Origin: Aliamphritea ceti | Lineage (GTDB): Bacteria; Pseudomonadota; Gammaproteobacteria; Pseudomonadales; Balneatricaceae | Length of the DNA: 64,000 nt | Direction of reading: 5' to 3' | Assembly: GCF_024347215.1 (NCBI RefSeq) | Contig: NZ_AP025282.1 | Location: forward strand, 3,348,001-3,412,000 | Shown: positions 26,154 through 35,562 of the stretch, piece by piece | Numbering within the stretch: position 1 is the stretch's first letter | Layout: the number at the start of each line of letters is the position of its first letter | Notes under the pieces: model-generated | Seen by the model: the letters and a program-made list of their open reading frames with translations, nothing else | Told to the model about the DNA's origin: nothing | The model's database searches: none | Position numbers and translations under genes: made by a program

Positions 26154-27065
26154 ATGAGTACGCCTTCAAACTGGCCACTTGATACAGCAAGCATTCGCTT
26201 TGTCTTACCCCATAAAATTATTCGTATGCTGAATGAACACCCACTGACTTCACAGCTGTACCCTCTGGGAGCTGGCTATTATCAAGAAGCCACAGGCCAT
26301 CAGATGCAACGTAAAGAACACGATGATGACCTGATCATTTACTGTCTTGAAGGCACGGGTAAACTAACCGTTGATGGACGTATATGGCGTATAAAAGCTG
26401 GGGATCTGATTATTTTGCCCCGCGGACAGGCGCACCATTACGCCTCCGACCAGGATCATCCGTGGAGTATTTACTGGAGCCATTTCTCAGGCAGTGAAAG
26501 TAGCGAGTTCATTCGTTTAATCAGTGAAAAGCGTCACCGGCCTGTGGTGCACCTTGGTATTCACAGTAAACTGATCAGCGACTTTCAGGCGCTGCTGGAT
26601 GCCAGACAAACTCAGTACCACCTGAATACATATCTGCATGCGGCCAACCAGCTTCGCCAGATACTGACACATATTGCTGTATTGCTGCCGCTGAGCCGCG
26701 GGCAAGCACACGCCGCTGAAGGCTTTGATCTGGAAAAGGTACACAGCCTGATGCAGGCACGTTTACATGAACAGCTGGATCTGGATACGCTGGCTGCGAG
26801 TGTGAATCTGTCAAAGTATCATTTCATCAAAAAATACAAAGAGCTGACCGACACCACCCCCATTAGCCACTTTATCCATCTGAAGATAGAGCGTGCCTGC
26901 CAGCTACTCGACAGTAGCCACAAAGCCGTCACAGAAATTGCGCTGCAACTGGGCTATGAAGATGCATATTATTTTTCGAGGGTATTTAAAAAAGTGATGG
27001 GCATATCACCCAGCCAGTACCGCAAACTGCAAACCGGTGCCTGGGCTTATCCAAACTTTAGTTAG
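26154..27065 (+). CDS. mmsR: AraC-family regulator of the valine operon
   Basis: 303 residues. The N-terminal cupin domain includes GKLTVDGRIWRIKAGDLIIL (about 71-90) and PRGQAHHYASD. The C-terminal AraC DNA-binding domain has LDTLAASVNLSKYHFIKKYK and VTEIALQLGYEDAYYFSRVF with the final MGISPSQYRK. It is divergent from mmsA, the same arrangement and family as mmsR of Pseudomonas, whose product activates mmsAB. The inducer is probably a valine pathway intermediate (inference). Confidence 0.85.
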   Translation: MSTPSNWPLDTASIRFVLPHKIIRMLNEHPLTSQLYPLGAGYYQEATGHQMQRKEHDDDLIIYCLEGTGKLTVDGRIWRIKAGDLIILPRGQAHHYASDQDHPWSIYWSHFSGSESSEFIRLISEKRHRPVVHLGIHSKLISDFQALLDARQTQYHLNTYLHAANQLRQILTHIAVLLPLSRGQAHAAEGFDLEKVHSLMQARLHEQLDLDTLAASVNLSKYHFIKKYKELTDTTPISHFIHLKIERACQLLDSSHKAVTEIALQLGYEDAYYFSRVFKKVMGISPSQYRKLQTGAWAYPNFS

Positions 27066-27110
27066 TCAGGAATGAGAGAAATAATAGAATTTAATAAACA
27101 GATTAAACGA

Positions 27111-27135
27111 AAACAGACCTGTATCAGGCCTGTTT
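27111..27135. terminator. Bidirectional terminator between mmsR and the diguanylate cyclase gene
   Basis: AAACAGACCTG and CAGGCCTGTTT form an 11-bp stem with one mismatch and a TAT loop. The hairpin overlaps the last codons and stop of the convergent minus-strand gene. Confidence 0.65.
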
Positions 27136-28065
27136 AGATTGAGCGGCTTCACTTTCCGCAAAAGTAGCATAACGGTTACGGCCATTACTTTTAGCAAAAT
27201 ACAGCGCTTTATCCGCCTGAGATAACAGTCCCTGACTGGTACTGCCATTAAACTGACTGGAACTGATGCCGATGCTCGCCGTAATATAAGGCTTAATCGG
27301 CGAAAAGGCATGTTCTAGTGCAGCTTCTGCAAGCGCATTAATGATATCACTGGAAATTTTTTCAGCGCCTTCAAGGGATGTATTTGGCAGTAATATAACA
27401 AACTCCTCTCCCCCAAAACGGGCAACAAGATCTGCTGGCCGGTGAAGCTGCCCTTTCAGTACAGCACTGAATTCTTTCAGGCAAACATCGCCCCGCTGAT
27501 GACCATAGTTATCGTTATACGGCTTAAACTGATCGATATCGATAAACAGAACACAGAGCTCTGTTTTTTCCCGCTGATGCAGCTTCCAGGCGCGCTGTAA
27601 CGACTCATCAAGGCCACGGCGGTTTACAACATCAGTAAGAGGATCAATATGTGTCAGTTTCATCAACTGGTGATTAGCTTCATCAAGATCTGCCTTCATT
27701 TGCGCAATACGCGCCATCGCACGAATCTTTGCGCCCAGAACAATAGGATTAATAGGTTTAGTCAGGTAATCATCACCGCCGGCGTCAATCGCATCTGCCA
27801 GATGCTGATCATCGCTCTTACCTGTAAGGAAAATAATCGGAATCCAGTTGTCTCCCAAATGACGTCGTATCTGCCTTGTCAGGGTAAACCCATCTACCTT
27901 AGGCATTTCGACATCCATCAGGATGAGGTCAATATCAACTGTATTAAGAATTGTTTTAGCTTCTTTCGCACCACTGGCCAGAAAAGGTGTATCACCGGCA
28001 TCAAGGATAATGGACTCAAGTAACTCTCTGACTAGCTTCGTATCATCTACAACTAAAATCTGCAT
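27124..28065 (-). CDS. Response regulator with diguanylate cyclase output domain
   Basis: 313 residues. Residues 1-118 form a receiver domain with phosphoacceptor Asp51, Thr81 and Lys103 all in place. The GGDEF domain follows with its active site as GGEEF at 218-222 and an intact inhibitory site RPAD at 209-212, so the enzyme should make cyclic di-GMP and be subject to product feedback. Phosphorylation of the receiver probably promotes dimerisation. No histidine kinase is adjacent. The ribosome binding site is weak. It could regulate biofilm or motility, but the context says nothing more. Confidence 0.93.
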   Translation of the reverse strand: MQILVVDDTKLVRELLESIILDAGDTPFLASGAKEAKTILNTVDIDLILMDVEMPKVDGFTLTRQIRRHLGDNWIPIIFLTGKSDDQHLADAIDAGGDDYLTKPINPIVLGAKIRAMARIAQMKADLDEANHQLMKLTHIDPLTDVVNRRGLDESLQRAWKLHQREKTELCVLFIDIDQFKPYNDNYGHQRGDVCLKEFSAVLKGQLHRPADLVARFGGEEFVILLPNTSLEGAEKISSDIINALAEAALEHAFSPIKPYITASIGISSSQFNGSTSQGLLSQADKALYFAKSNGRNRYATFAESEAAQSKQA

Positions 28066-28546
28066 TCAACAGCCCAGTGCAATACAACCAAAATGATAAC
28101 TTCGTACAACATAACTTCGGGCTACTACTGGCACATTCCCGTTGCCGTTATACGCCTAAAACATTCTCAGTTCAGACATTGTGTTTACTGCAAGCAACTC
28201 ATTAGACATATAAACACATAAAACTATAAACAAGCCTGATCAAGACTAATTGATACGTAATGAAAAAGCTAATGAGCTACAACGAACCTGCGCTACAGAC
28301 ATATCAATCTGGTTAGTTCTGCTGGCGTAGCTCAAGAAAACATACCGAAAACAATCCGTTTCAATCTTCCCCCGATCAATACCCCTTAGCTGACTGCTTA
28401 CTCAAACCTCAAGCAAGTTAAGTAGCAGCGGTCTCTAACAAGGTTATAACCGGGAATCATGACAGAATCACAACAGCAAGCTTCTCAAAAAAATAATCCG
28501 TCCCTGGATTCAAAGGTGAGAAGAAACTGGAAAAAACGATTAATAA
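28066..28546. other. Intergenic region between the cyclase gene and nhaA
   Basis: Contains the promoter of the minus-strand cyclase gene. A 43-codon plus-strand frame starting at 28459 runs into the 3' end of nhaA and has no convincing family. I see no terminator with a strong T-run for nhaA. Confidence 0.4.
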
Positions 28547-29764
28547 TCAGCCCTGCTTTTCAGCAAGCCTGCGTCGCCGCTCTTCAGACTTAGCGACTTT
28601 ACTGCGACGCATTGCCAATTTTATAACCAGGAAGCCTGTAATAGCTGATAGCACAGACGCAAGCAGGATACCCAAACGTTCATCGATCAGCATATTGATA
28701 CCGCTTTCTTCGAATGCCAGCGAACCAATAAACAGACTCATGGTAAAGCCCACCCCGCAAAGTATCGAGACACCATACAGACTGAGTAAGTCCATACCTT
28801 TAGGCAGCTCAATCCGGGTGAAACGCACCACCAGATAGCTGAAACCGAATACACCTACCTGCTTACCCACGAACAGTCCTGCTGCAATGCCAAGTGTCAC
28901 CGGATGCATTAAAGATTCGATACTGATAGTGGATAAGTTTAACCCCGCATTCGCAAAGGCAAACACCGGTAAAATCATAAATGCTACAGTCGGATGCAGA
29001 CTGTGCTCCAGATGCCGAACCGGCGAATGACGTCGGTTTTTGCTATCCCGCATAGGAATAAAGAATGCCAGTACAACCCCTGCAAGGGTGGCGTGAACAC
29101 CGGACTTAAGTAACGCAGTCCAGAGTATTAAACCAACCACCATGTAGGCAGGAATATCACTGATCCCACGATAATTAAGAGCACACAGCAGGACAACACA
29201 GCCCGCAACCACCGCCAGCGCCACCGGATCAATACTCTCGGTGTAAAACACGGCAATGATCAGAATCGCGCCAATATCATCAATAATGGCTAAGGTGACC
29301 AGAAACAGCTTAATAGAAGCAGGTACAGACTTGCCCAGTAATGCTAAAACCCCTAAGGCGAATGCAATATCTGTAGCAGCAGGAATCGCCCAGCCTGCAG
29401 TGAACTCAGGCGATGAAGATGTGAAACTCAGATAAATCAGTGCCGGCACCAACATACCGCCAACAGCACCTGCAAACGGTAAAGCAACCAGTGAGGGTTT
29501 GGCGAGCTCACCCTCCAGTATTTCACGTTTAAGTTCTAATCCAACCAGGAAAAAGAACACCGCCATCAGACCATCGTTGATCCACAACAACAATGGCTTC
29601 TCAATGGAAAAGTTACCTAATGAAACCCCTGCAATCAGATGAATCAGCAAGTCGTAGTATTCTGCCAATGGGCTATTTGCAATCACTAAAGCAACTGCCG
29701 TCGCAAACATCAGTAAAATACCACCAGCGGCCTCGCGCTGCAGAAATTTACGTAAAGTTGTCAT
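28547..29764 (-). CDS. nhaA: Na+/H+ antiporter NhaA
   Basis: 405 residues from the ATG at 29764, picked because GGAGAG lies just upstream; a 17-codon longer frame has no support. The protein has about 12 membrane segments. The ion-binding pair Asp162-Asp163 (TLAIIDDIGAIL) corresponds to the essential pair in Escherichia coli NhaA, and TDIAFALGVL at 131-140 is the other conserved cation-path motif. It exports sodium in exchange for protons at the inner membrane, important in a salt habitat. The C-terminus is basic. It diverges from nhaR. Confidence 0.96.
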   Translation of the reverse strand: MTTLRKFLQREAAGGILLMFATAVALVIANSPLAEYYDLLIHLIAGVSLGNFSIEKPLLLWINDGLMAVFFFLVGLELKREILEGELAKPSLVALPFAGAVGGMLVPALIYLSFTSSSPEFTAGWAIPAATDIAFALGVLALLGKSVPASIKLFLVTLAIIDDIGAILIIAVFYTESIDPVALAVVAGCVVLLCALNYRGISDIPAYMVVGLILWTALLKSGVHATLAGVVLAFFIPMRDSKNRRHSPVRHLEHSLHPTVAFMILPVFAFANAGLNLSTISIESLMHPVTLGIAAGLFVGKQVGVFGFSYLVVRFTRIELPKGMDLLSLYGVSILCGVGFTMSLFIGSLAFEESGINMLIDERLGILLASVLSAITGFLVIKLAMRRSKVAKSEERRRRLAEKQG

Positions 29765-29907
29765 TCTCTCTCTCCATAGAAACCAGCTCCAACTAATCAG
29801 GATATTTCTATTCAAACTAGTTTAGCTGGCCAAGTCCTTTTTAATTTAATAGGCTAACAACGAAGATAAAAACTGATTATTTCTACCTTAAGCATCGATT
29901 AAACCGA

Positions 29908-30810
29908 ATGATAACCAACATAAACTACAATCATTTTTACTACTTTTGGGTCGTCAGCAACGCAGGAAGTATAGCAAAAGCCAGTAAAATCCTGCATTTG
30001 ACGCCTCAAACCATCAGTGCGCAAATCTCCATGCTGGAGCAGCGTCTGGACAAAAAACTCTTTATTCGCGAAGGTCGACAGCTCACCCTTAGCGATTATG
30101 GCCGTGTTACTAAACAATATGCCGATGATATGTTTGCCATCGCCGAAGAATGGCTGGAAACCTCACAAGGCAACGACACTTACATAAAAACACTGAAAGT
30201 AGGTATTTCTGATGCCTTGCCAAAGTCACTGGTGACTAAATGGCTGGCTCCCATAATTCACTCAGACAGCAACATTAAACTGACCTGCATCGACGGAAAA
30301 CAGGAAGAGCTTCTCAGCCAGTTAGCCATTCATAAGCTTGACCTGCTACTCACCGACACGCCTTCCGATAACAGCTATAACCTGAAAGTGTTTTGCCATG
30401 AAATCGGCAAAAGTAACATTGGACTTTATGCTCGACATGCTCACGCACGGGAGTTACAGGCAAACTTTCCTCACAGCCTGAACCAGCAACCTATGGTGCT
30501 ACCTGGCAAAGACAGCCCTACCAGCCGGGCCATCGAGTACTGGTTAAATGAGCAAAATCTAAATGTCAGTATTGTCAGCCACGTAGACGACAGCGCGCTG
30601 ATGAAAGCCTTTGGTAAAGAAGGTCTGGGAATTTTCCCTGCTCCTTTACTGATCAAAGATGATGTAGAGAGCAGCCATGAAGTAAGCCTGATTGGCCAGG
30701 TAAATAATGTGTATCAATCCTACTATCTGATCACCCCGCAACGACTGGTCAGCGATACGTTTTCTACCCGTTTACTGGAGCAAGCCAGGATGGGCGAAAA
30801 CATTGAATAG
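29908..30810 (+). CDS. nhaR: LysR-family activator NhaR
   Basis: 300 residues. The N-terminus, ITNINYNHFYYFWVVSNAGS and LHLTPQTISAQISMLEQRLD, is nearly diagnostic for NhaR, with the helix-turn-helix at about 20-45. NhaR senses sodium and activates nhaA. Here the two genes are divergent rather than in one operon as in Escherichia coli, so the 143-bp space between them should hold the NhaR site. A long hairpin terminator follows at 30900. Confidence 0.92.
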   Translation: MITNINYNHFYYFWVVSNAGSIAKASKILHLTPQTISAQISMLEQRLDKKLFIREGRQLTLSDYGRVTKQYADDMFAIAEEWLETSQGNDTYIKTLKVGISDALPKSLVTKWLAPIIHSDSNIKLTCIDGKQEELLSQLAIHKLDLLLTDTPSDNSYNLKVFCHEIGKSNIGLYARHAHARELQANFPHSLNQQPMVLPGKDSPTSRAIEYWLNEQNLNVSIVSHVDDSALMKAFGKEGLGIFPAPLLIKDDVESSHEVSLIGQVNNVYQSYYLITPQRLVSDTFSTRLLEQARMGENIE

Positions 30811-30899
30811 CAGGTGTATTAGCCCTCCCCAAATAACAACAGTTTAAAAACTTTACTGTGAAATTTGCCAGTTATCAGAGCCGGTCTATACTTACTCCT

Positions 30900-30964
30900 A
30901 GCGAAAAGCTACCCGTCAGAGCCTCCGTGCACACTCATCTCAGACGAGTAGCTTTTCGCTTTTT
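30900..30964 (+). terminator. Long-stem terminator of nhaR
   Basis: AGCGAAAAGCTAC and GTAGCTTTTCGCT pair perfectly, extended by CGTC with GACG, and enclose a loop of about 26 bases. TTTTT follows the stem. Confidence 0.8.
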
Positions 30965-31063
30965 ACATCGCCTCTCTGATCAAGCCAGCTTTTCAATTCA
31001 ATGCCTCATTGAACTAGCGAATATAACCCGCCGTAAATCATCAGCGTTTATTCTTGCAGATAT

Positions 31064-31085
31064 AAAAAACGCCCCACAGGGCGTT
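31064..31085 (-). terminator. Terminator of the liv-thiolase operon
   Basis: AACGCCC and GGGCGTT pair around CACA. On the minus strand the stem is followed by a TTTTTT run. It lies about 20 bp past the thiolase stop codon. Confidence 0.88.
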
Positions 31086-31105
31086 ATTTATTCACTTAAT
31101 TCAGA

Positions 31106-32296
31106 TCAGTTACACATTTCTATAGCGACAGCAGTGGCCTCACCACCACCGATACAAAGTGATGCCACACCGCGCTGTAAGCCTTTTTGCTGCAAGGCAT
31201 AGAGTAAGGTCACCAGAATTCGAGAGCCCGACGAACCTATTGGATGCCCCAGAGCACAGGCACCACCGTGTACATTAACCTTACTACTGTCCAGCCCCAG
31301 TTCCTGACATGCCAGCATAGTGACCACGGCAAATGCTTCATTGATCTCATACAGATCAACTTCACCTTTCGCCCAGCCACTTCGATCCAACACCTTCTGA
31401 ATTGCACCAATTGGTGCAATCGTAAACTCTTCCGGTAACTGAGCATGGGTTGAATGCGCAACAATTTTAGCCAGCGGCTTTAATCCCTGTGCTTTAGCAG
31501 TACTTTCACGCATCAGTACCAGCGCTGAACCACCATCAGAAATGGAACTGGCATTGGCCGCTGTCACTGTGCCCTCTTTGGCAAAGGCTGGCCGCAAACT
31601 GCGGATTTTATCTACCCGGGCATTCCCCGGCTGCTCATCAGTATCAACAGTAATATCGCCTTTACGGCTGCTAACTGTTACCGCAGCAATTTCTGCTTTA
31701 AAACTGCCATCAACAATTGCCTGATTAGCCTTCTCCAGCGAGTGAATCGCAAAATCATCCATCGCTTCACGGGTCAGACCATACTGATCTGCTGTTTGCT
31801 GCGCAAAGTTGCCCATCAGCCCGCCTTCATAAGCATCCTGGAGGCCATCATAAAACATATGATCTAACGCTTGCTGATGCCCCATGCGCATACCGGCACG
31901 GGCTTTTGGCAACAGGTAAGGCGACAGGCTCATATTCTCCATGCCACCCGCCACCATGACGTCAACCTGCCCCGCTTTCAGCTGATCATGGGCCAGCATC
32001 ACAGCTTTCATGCCTGAACCACACATCTTGTTTATGGTGGTAGCGCCGGCTGCATCGACAATTCCCGCTGCCCGGGCTGCCTGACGGGCCGGAGCCTGCC
32101 CTAAGCCAGCAGGCAAGACGCAACCCATGATAACCTCATCAACCTGATCTCCGGCAACACCGGCGCGCTGCATAGCAGCCGCAATTGCAGTTGCACAAAG
32201 TTGCGGTGCAGGCACCTCACTGAGCGACCCCATCATACCGCCCATCGGGGTACGGGCAGCACCTACAATCACAATCGCGTCATTCTCAACAGTCAT
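31106..32296 (-). CDS. Acetyl-CoA acetyltransferase (thiolase)
   Basis: 396 residues from the ATG at 32296, which has AAGGA upstream; a frame ten codons longer lacks one. The nucleophile is Cys92 (NKMCGSGMKAV), with NEAFA near 340, GGACALGHPIGSSG near 353 and CIGGGEATAV at the end, all the catalytic motifs. It can cleave acetoacetyl-CoA to two acetyl-CoA. It is the last gene of the branched-chain-type importer operon, 47 bp after livM, so it is probably co-transcribed. The neighbouring liu operon makes acetoacetate from leucine, so this thiolase could complete that route. Confidence 0.92.
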   Translation of the reverse strand: MTVENDAIVIVGAARTPMGGMMGSLSEVPAPQLCATAIAAAMQRAGVAGDQVDEVIMGCVLPAGLGQAPARQAARAAGIVDAAGATTINKMCGSGMKAVMLAHDQLKAGQVDVMVAGGMENMSLSPYLLPKARAGMRMGHQQALDHMFYDGLQDAYEGGLMGNFAQQTADQYGLTREAMDDFAIHSLEKANQAIVDGSFKAEIAAVTVSSRKGDITVDTDEQPGNARVDKIRSLRPAFAKEGTVTAANASSISDGGSALVLMRESTAKAQGLKPLAKIVAHSTHAQLPEEFTIAPIGAIQKVLDRSGWAKGEVDLYEINEAFAVVTMLACQELGLDSSKVNVHGGACALGHPIGSSGSRILVTLLYALQQKGLQRGVASLCIGGGEATAVAIEMCN

Positions 32297-32343
32297 ACTC
32301 AATCCTTCTGTCACCTGGTGGTACATCTAACTTTGCAACCAGA

Positions 32344-33270
32344 CTAAAAATTCTTCTTCACCATCTTCTGGAATTCCCCAACGATACCGCTGCGGAAAGC
32401 CAGTACACATACAATAAAGATAGCGCCCATAATAATACTGATGTAATTACCCAGCTCACCACCGGATAAGTAATTCTGAATAGTAACTACAACAGCAGCC
32501 CCTACTACCGGACCAAAAATCGTCCCCATTCCACCCAGTAAGGTCATCAGCACCACTTCACCGGACATATGCCAGTGCACATCCGTCAGCGAGGCCAACT
32601 GGAATACCAGAGTTTTAGTCGAACCGGCCAGCCCCGCCAGTGCAGACGAAATAATAAACGCGACCCATTTGTAATCATTAACGTTGTAGCCCAAAGAAAC
32701 AGCTCTTGGTTCATTTTCACGGATCGCCTTTAGTATCTGACCAAATGGCGAATGAATGGTGCGATGAATCAGCCAGAAACCAAATATAAAGATCGCCAGT
32801 ACAAAGTAATACATCACCATATTGTCAGACAGATCCACCAGGCCAAACAGCATTCCCCGAGGAACACCTTGCAGACCATCTTCACCACCGGTAAACGGAG
32901 CCTGTAGGTAGAAGAAGAATGCCAGCTGCGCCAGCGCCAGCGTTACCATCGCAAAATAAATACCTTCACGTTTTACCGCCAGCTTACCGTACACAGCACC
33001 TAGTAAGCCCGCCGCCACTGTTCCCGCCAGTATGCCCAACTCCGGTGTAATACCAGTATTCAGCATTAAACTGCCCGTAATATAACCGCCGGTACCGAGA
33101 AAAATTGCATGACCAAAAGACAGCAGGCCAACAAAGCCAAGCAGTAAATTAAACGCGCAGGCAAAAAGTGCAAAGCACAGCACCTTCATCAGAAACACCG
33201 GATACAGCACTAAAGGCGCCAGCAAAGACAGGCCAAACAGACTCAGATATAACTTATTCACTTTCATCAT
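32344..33270 (-). CDS. livM: Branched-chain-type ABC permease LivM
   Basis: 308 residues with about nine membrane segments and the LivM family motifs GFVGLLSFGHAIFLGTGGYI (about 45-64) and IRENEPRAVSLGYNVNDYKW (about 184-203). It pairs with LivH to make the channel. It starts eight bp after the livH stop. Two ATG codons in a row are possible starts, with GAGGGG upstream. Confidence 0.93.
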   Translation of the reverse strand: MMKVNKLYLSLFGLSLLAPLVLYPVFLMKVLCFALFACAFNLLLGFVGLLSFGHAIFLGTGGYITGSLMLNTGITPELGILAGTVAAGLLGAVYGKLAVKREGIYFAMVTLALAQLAFFFYLQAPFTGGEDGLQGVPRGMLFGLVDLSDNMVMYYFVLAIFIFGFWLIHRTIHSPFGQILKAIRENEPRAVSLGYNVNDYKWVAFIISSALAGLAGSTKTLVFQLASLTDVHWHMSGEVVLMTLLGGMGTIFGPVVGAAVVVTIQNYLSGGELGNYISIIMGAIFIVCVLAFRSGIVGEFQKMVKKNF

Positions 33271-33277
33271 TCGCCCC

Positions 33278-34165
33278 TCACGCTTCTTTGCCGAACAGAC
33301 CGGCCGGTTTAATCAGCAGCACGATCACCATTACCAGAAAGATCACTGTGCTGGATGCTTCCGGGTAAAAGAATTTAGTCAGACCTTCAACCACCCCCAT
33401 CATCAGGCCAGTCAAGATTGCCCCGCCGATGGAACCCATACCGCCTATAACCACGATGGCAAATACAACAATCAGAATGTTAGACCCCATCTCAGGGCTC
33501 ACGGAATAAACCGGTGCTGCCAACACACCTGCAAAACCTGCCAGCGCTACACCAAAACCAAAAGTTAATGTTGTGATCAGTGGTACGTTGATACCGAAAC
33601 CCTGCATTAATTGTGGGTTTTCAGTGCCAGCCCTGAGGTACGCCCCAAGTTTTGTTTTTTCAATCACCCACCAGGTCGTGGCACACACCACCAGCGAGGC
33701 AATAATGATCCAGGCACGGTAATTAGGTAGATACATAAAGGGTAATTTAGTACCGCCTTTCAGTTCGGCAGGAATTTGATAGGCCAGACCGGATGAGCCG
33801 TATAGCTGCGTGAATAACCCCTGCAGAATCAGCGCCAGACCAAAGGTTAGTAGCAAGCTGTATAAATGATCCTCTTTAGCGATTGGCCGCACCAGAAAGC
33901 GCTCAATCAGAATCGCAATGCCACCGACAGCCAGCGGCACCAGAACCAGCGCTAACCAGTAATTCACACCAAAATACTGCAGCGCCATCCAGGCCAGAAA
34001 AGCACCCAGCATGTACATAGCGCCCTGAGCGAAGTTAATAATTTTTAAAAGACCAAAAATAATTGCCAGCCCCAAACTGAGCAGGGCGTAAAATGAGCCA
34101 TTGATCAAACCGACCAACAGCTGCCCGGAAAGGGCAAAAAGATTAATTCCAAATAATGTCGCCAT
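33278..34165 (-). CDS. livH: Branched-chain-type ABC permease LivH
   Basis: 295 residues from the ATG at 34165, chosen because GGAG lies seven bases upstream; a longer frame to 34219 has no such site and adds a non-family N-terminus. It has about eight membrane segments and LivH motifs LINGSFYALLSLGLAIIFGL and INFAQGAMYMLGAF near the start and GSIGGAILTGLMMGVVEGL near residue 245. It lies between the binding protein gene and livM in the operon. Confidence 0.92.
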   Translation of the reverse strand: MATLFGINLFALSGQLLVGLINGSFYALLSLGLAIIFGLLKIINFAQGAMYMLGAFLAWMALQYFGVNYWLALVLVPLAVGGIAILIERFLVRPIAKEDHLYSLLLTFGLALILQGLFTQLYGSSGLAYQIPAELKGGTKLPFMYLPNYRAWIIIASLVVCATTWWVIEKTKLGAYLRAGTENPQLMQGFGINVPLITTLTFGFGVALAGFAGVLAAPVYSVSPEMGSNILIVVFAIVVIGGMGSIGGAILTGLMMGVVEGLTKFFYPEASSTVIFLVMVIVLLIKPAGLFGKEA

Positions 34166-34253
34166 GGCTTCGCTCCGAACGGCAGAATCTCTTGTGACAC
34201 TGAGACCAACAGCCGACAAGATATTAGTCGCTGTCTGTTCTTATTGTTATAAC

Positions 34254-34284
34254 GGAAGGGCCTCCCAAACGGGAATGCCCTCCC
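34254..34284 (-). repeat. Hairpin in the transcript between binding-protein and permease genes
   Basis: GGAAGGGC and GCCCTCC are near-perfect complements around a second small stem (CCC with GGG). No T-run follows on the minus strand. Such hairpins after a binding-protein gene often stabilise the upstream message so the binding protein is made in excess (known for other ABC operons; inferred here). Confidence 0.5.
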
Positions 34285-34298
34285 TTAATCAGCCGTAC

Positions 34299-35510
34299 TC
34301 AGGATTTCGCTGCAAAGTTGCAGGATTCCATCATAGGGTTGAACGCCACATCTCCCGGAATAACCGCTTCGATGTTGTAGATATCATCATCTGACTGGCG
34401 GCTCGCGGCATCCTTGATGCTAACCAGCAGCATGTCATGCACCATCCGTCCGTCGTTACGCAGATAAGCATTACGGGCAAAGAAATCATCCGGTTTAGTT
34501 GCTTTCATCATCGCCATAACCGCATCTGCTTCGTCAGTACCAGCTGCCTTAATCGCGTTCAGGTAGTGCATCGTCATAGAGTACGCACCCGCCTGACCCA
34601 TCGCAGGAATAGAGCCATGACGTTGTTTAAAGCGTGCTGACCACTCGCGGGTTTGGTCATCCATGTCCCAGTAGAATCCAGTCGTCGCCTTCATACCGGC
34701 AGCAATTGCCGGATCCAGTGCTTTAGCGTTATGCGTAAATACCAGCAATCCGGCCACATCAGCTGTCTCTGTCAGGCCAAATTCCGCAGAGGTTTTCAAG
34801 GCATTAACGAAATCAGTACCTGCATTTGCCAGACCGATTACGTCTGCACCAGACGCCTGTGCCTGTAGCACATAGGAAGAGAAATCAGTGGTGCCTAACG
34901 GCGCCCGGACAGCACCAACTACTTCACCGCCCTGATCGTTAATCACTTTCGTCGCAATGCCTTCCAGTGCATGACCAAACGCATAGTCAGCCGTGATGAA
35001 GAACCACTTTTTCTTACCGGAATCGACCATAGGCTTCACAGTGCCGTTAGCCAGTGCAGCAACGTTGTAAGTCCAATGGACGTTATAAGGTGAACAGGCT
35101 TTAGTGGTGAATGCATGGCTTGCAGATGTGGAAATCAGGGCAACTTTTTTCGCATCCGTCAGTACCTTAGTCACCGCACCGGTTACCGATGATGCAACCA
35201 GACCATTTACCGCATCTACCTGCTCGCTTTCGATCCACTGGCGTACTTTAGCCGAGCCAACATCCGGCTTGTTCTGATCATCAGCGCTGATCACCTCAAT
35301 CGGTTTGCCCAGCACTTCTCCGCCAAAATCCTCAACCGCCATTTCAACGGCAGTTACACAGCCTTTGCCACAGATATCGGCATAAACACCGCCCATATCT
35401 GCCAACACGCCAATCTTAACCACGTCATCGGAAACACCGCCAGCCTGGGCTGTTACGGCAAAAGCAGCACTCATGGCCGCAGCCATCATAGTTTTCTTCA
35501 TCGCTTGCAT
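34299..35510 (-). CDS. Branched-chain-type ABC substrate-binding protein
   Basis: 403 residues with a Sec signal peptide ending at AQA (residue 23). AAGGAG is seven bases upstream of the first ATG. The mature protein is a LivK-like periplasmic binding protein (DVVKIGVLADMGGVYADICG, then VEMAVEDFGGEVLGKPIEVI). Its larger size and two cysteine pairs set it apart from strict LivK. The substrate may be a branched-chain amino acid, or a short carboxylate or amide, as is common in this family; the adjacent liu operon favours leucine-related compounds, but this is inference. Confidence 0.85.
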   Translation of the reverse strand: MQAMKKTMMAAAMSAAFAVTAQAGGVSDDVVKIGVLADMGGVYADICGKGCVTAVEMAVEDFGGEVLGKPIEVISADDQNKPDVGSAKVRQWIESEQVDAVNGLVASSVTGAVTKVLTDAKKVALISTSASHAFTTKACSPYNVHWTYNVAALANGTVKPMVDSGKKKWFFITADYAFGHALEGIATKVINDQGGEVVGAVRAPLGTTDFSSYVLQAQASGADVIGLANAGTDFVNALKTSAEFGLTETADVAGLLVFTHNAKALDPAIAAGMKATTGFYWDMDDQTREWSARFKQRHGSIPAMGQAGAYSMTMHYLNAIKAAGTDEADAVMAMMKATKPDDFFARNAYLRNDGRMVHDMLLVSIKDAASRQSDDDIYNIEAVIPGDVAFNPMMESCNFAAKS

Positions 35511-35562
35511 AACGTCACTCCTTTAAAGCTCTTATTTTTATTCACGCTTTCAGTTAATCCGG

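Noticed and set aside
28459..28590. 43-codon plus-strand frame starting MTESQQQASQ
   Set aside because: It ends inside the antisense 3' end of nhaA, and no related protein is known to me; a weak GGGA upstream is the only support.
30858..31202. 114-codon plus-strand frame
   Set aside because: It spans both the nhaR terminator and the thiolase operon terminator and overlaps the thiolase gene in antisense.
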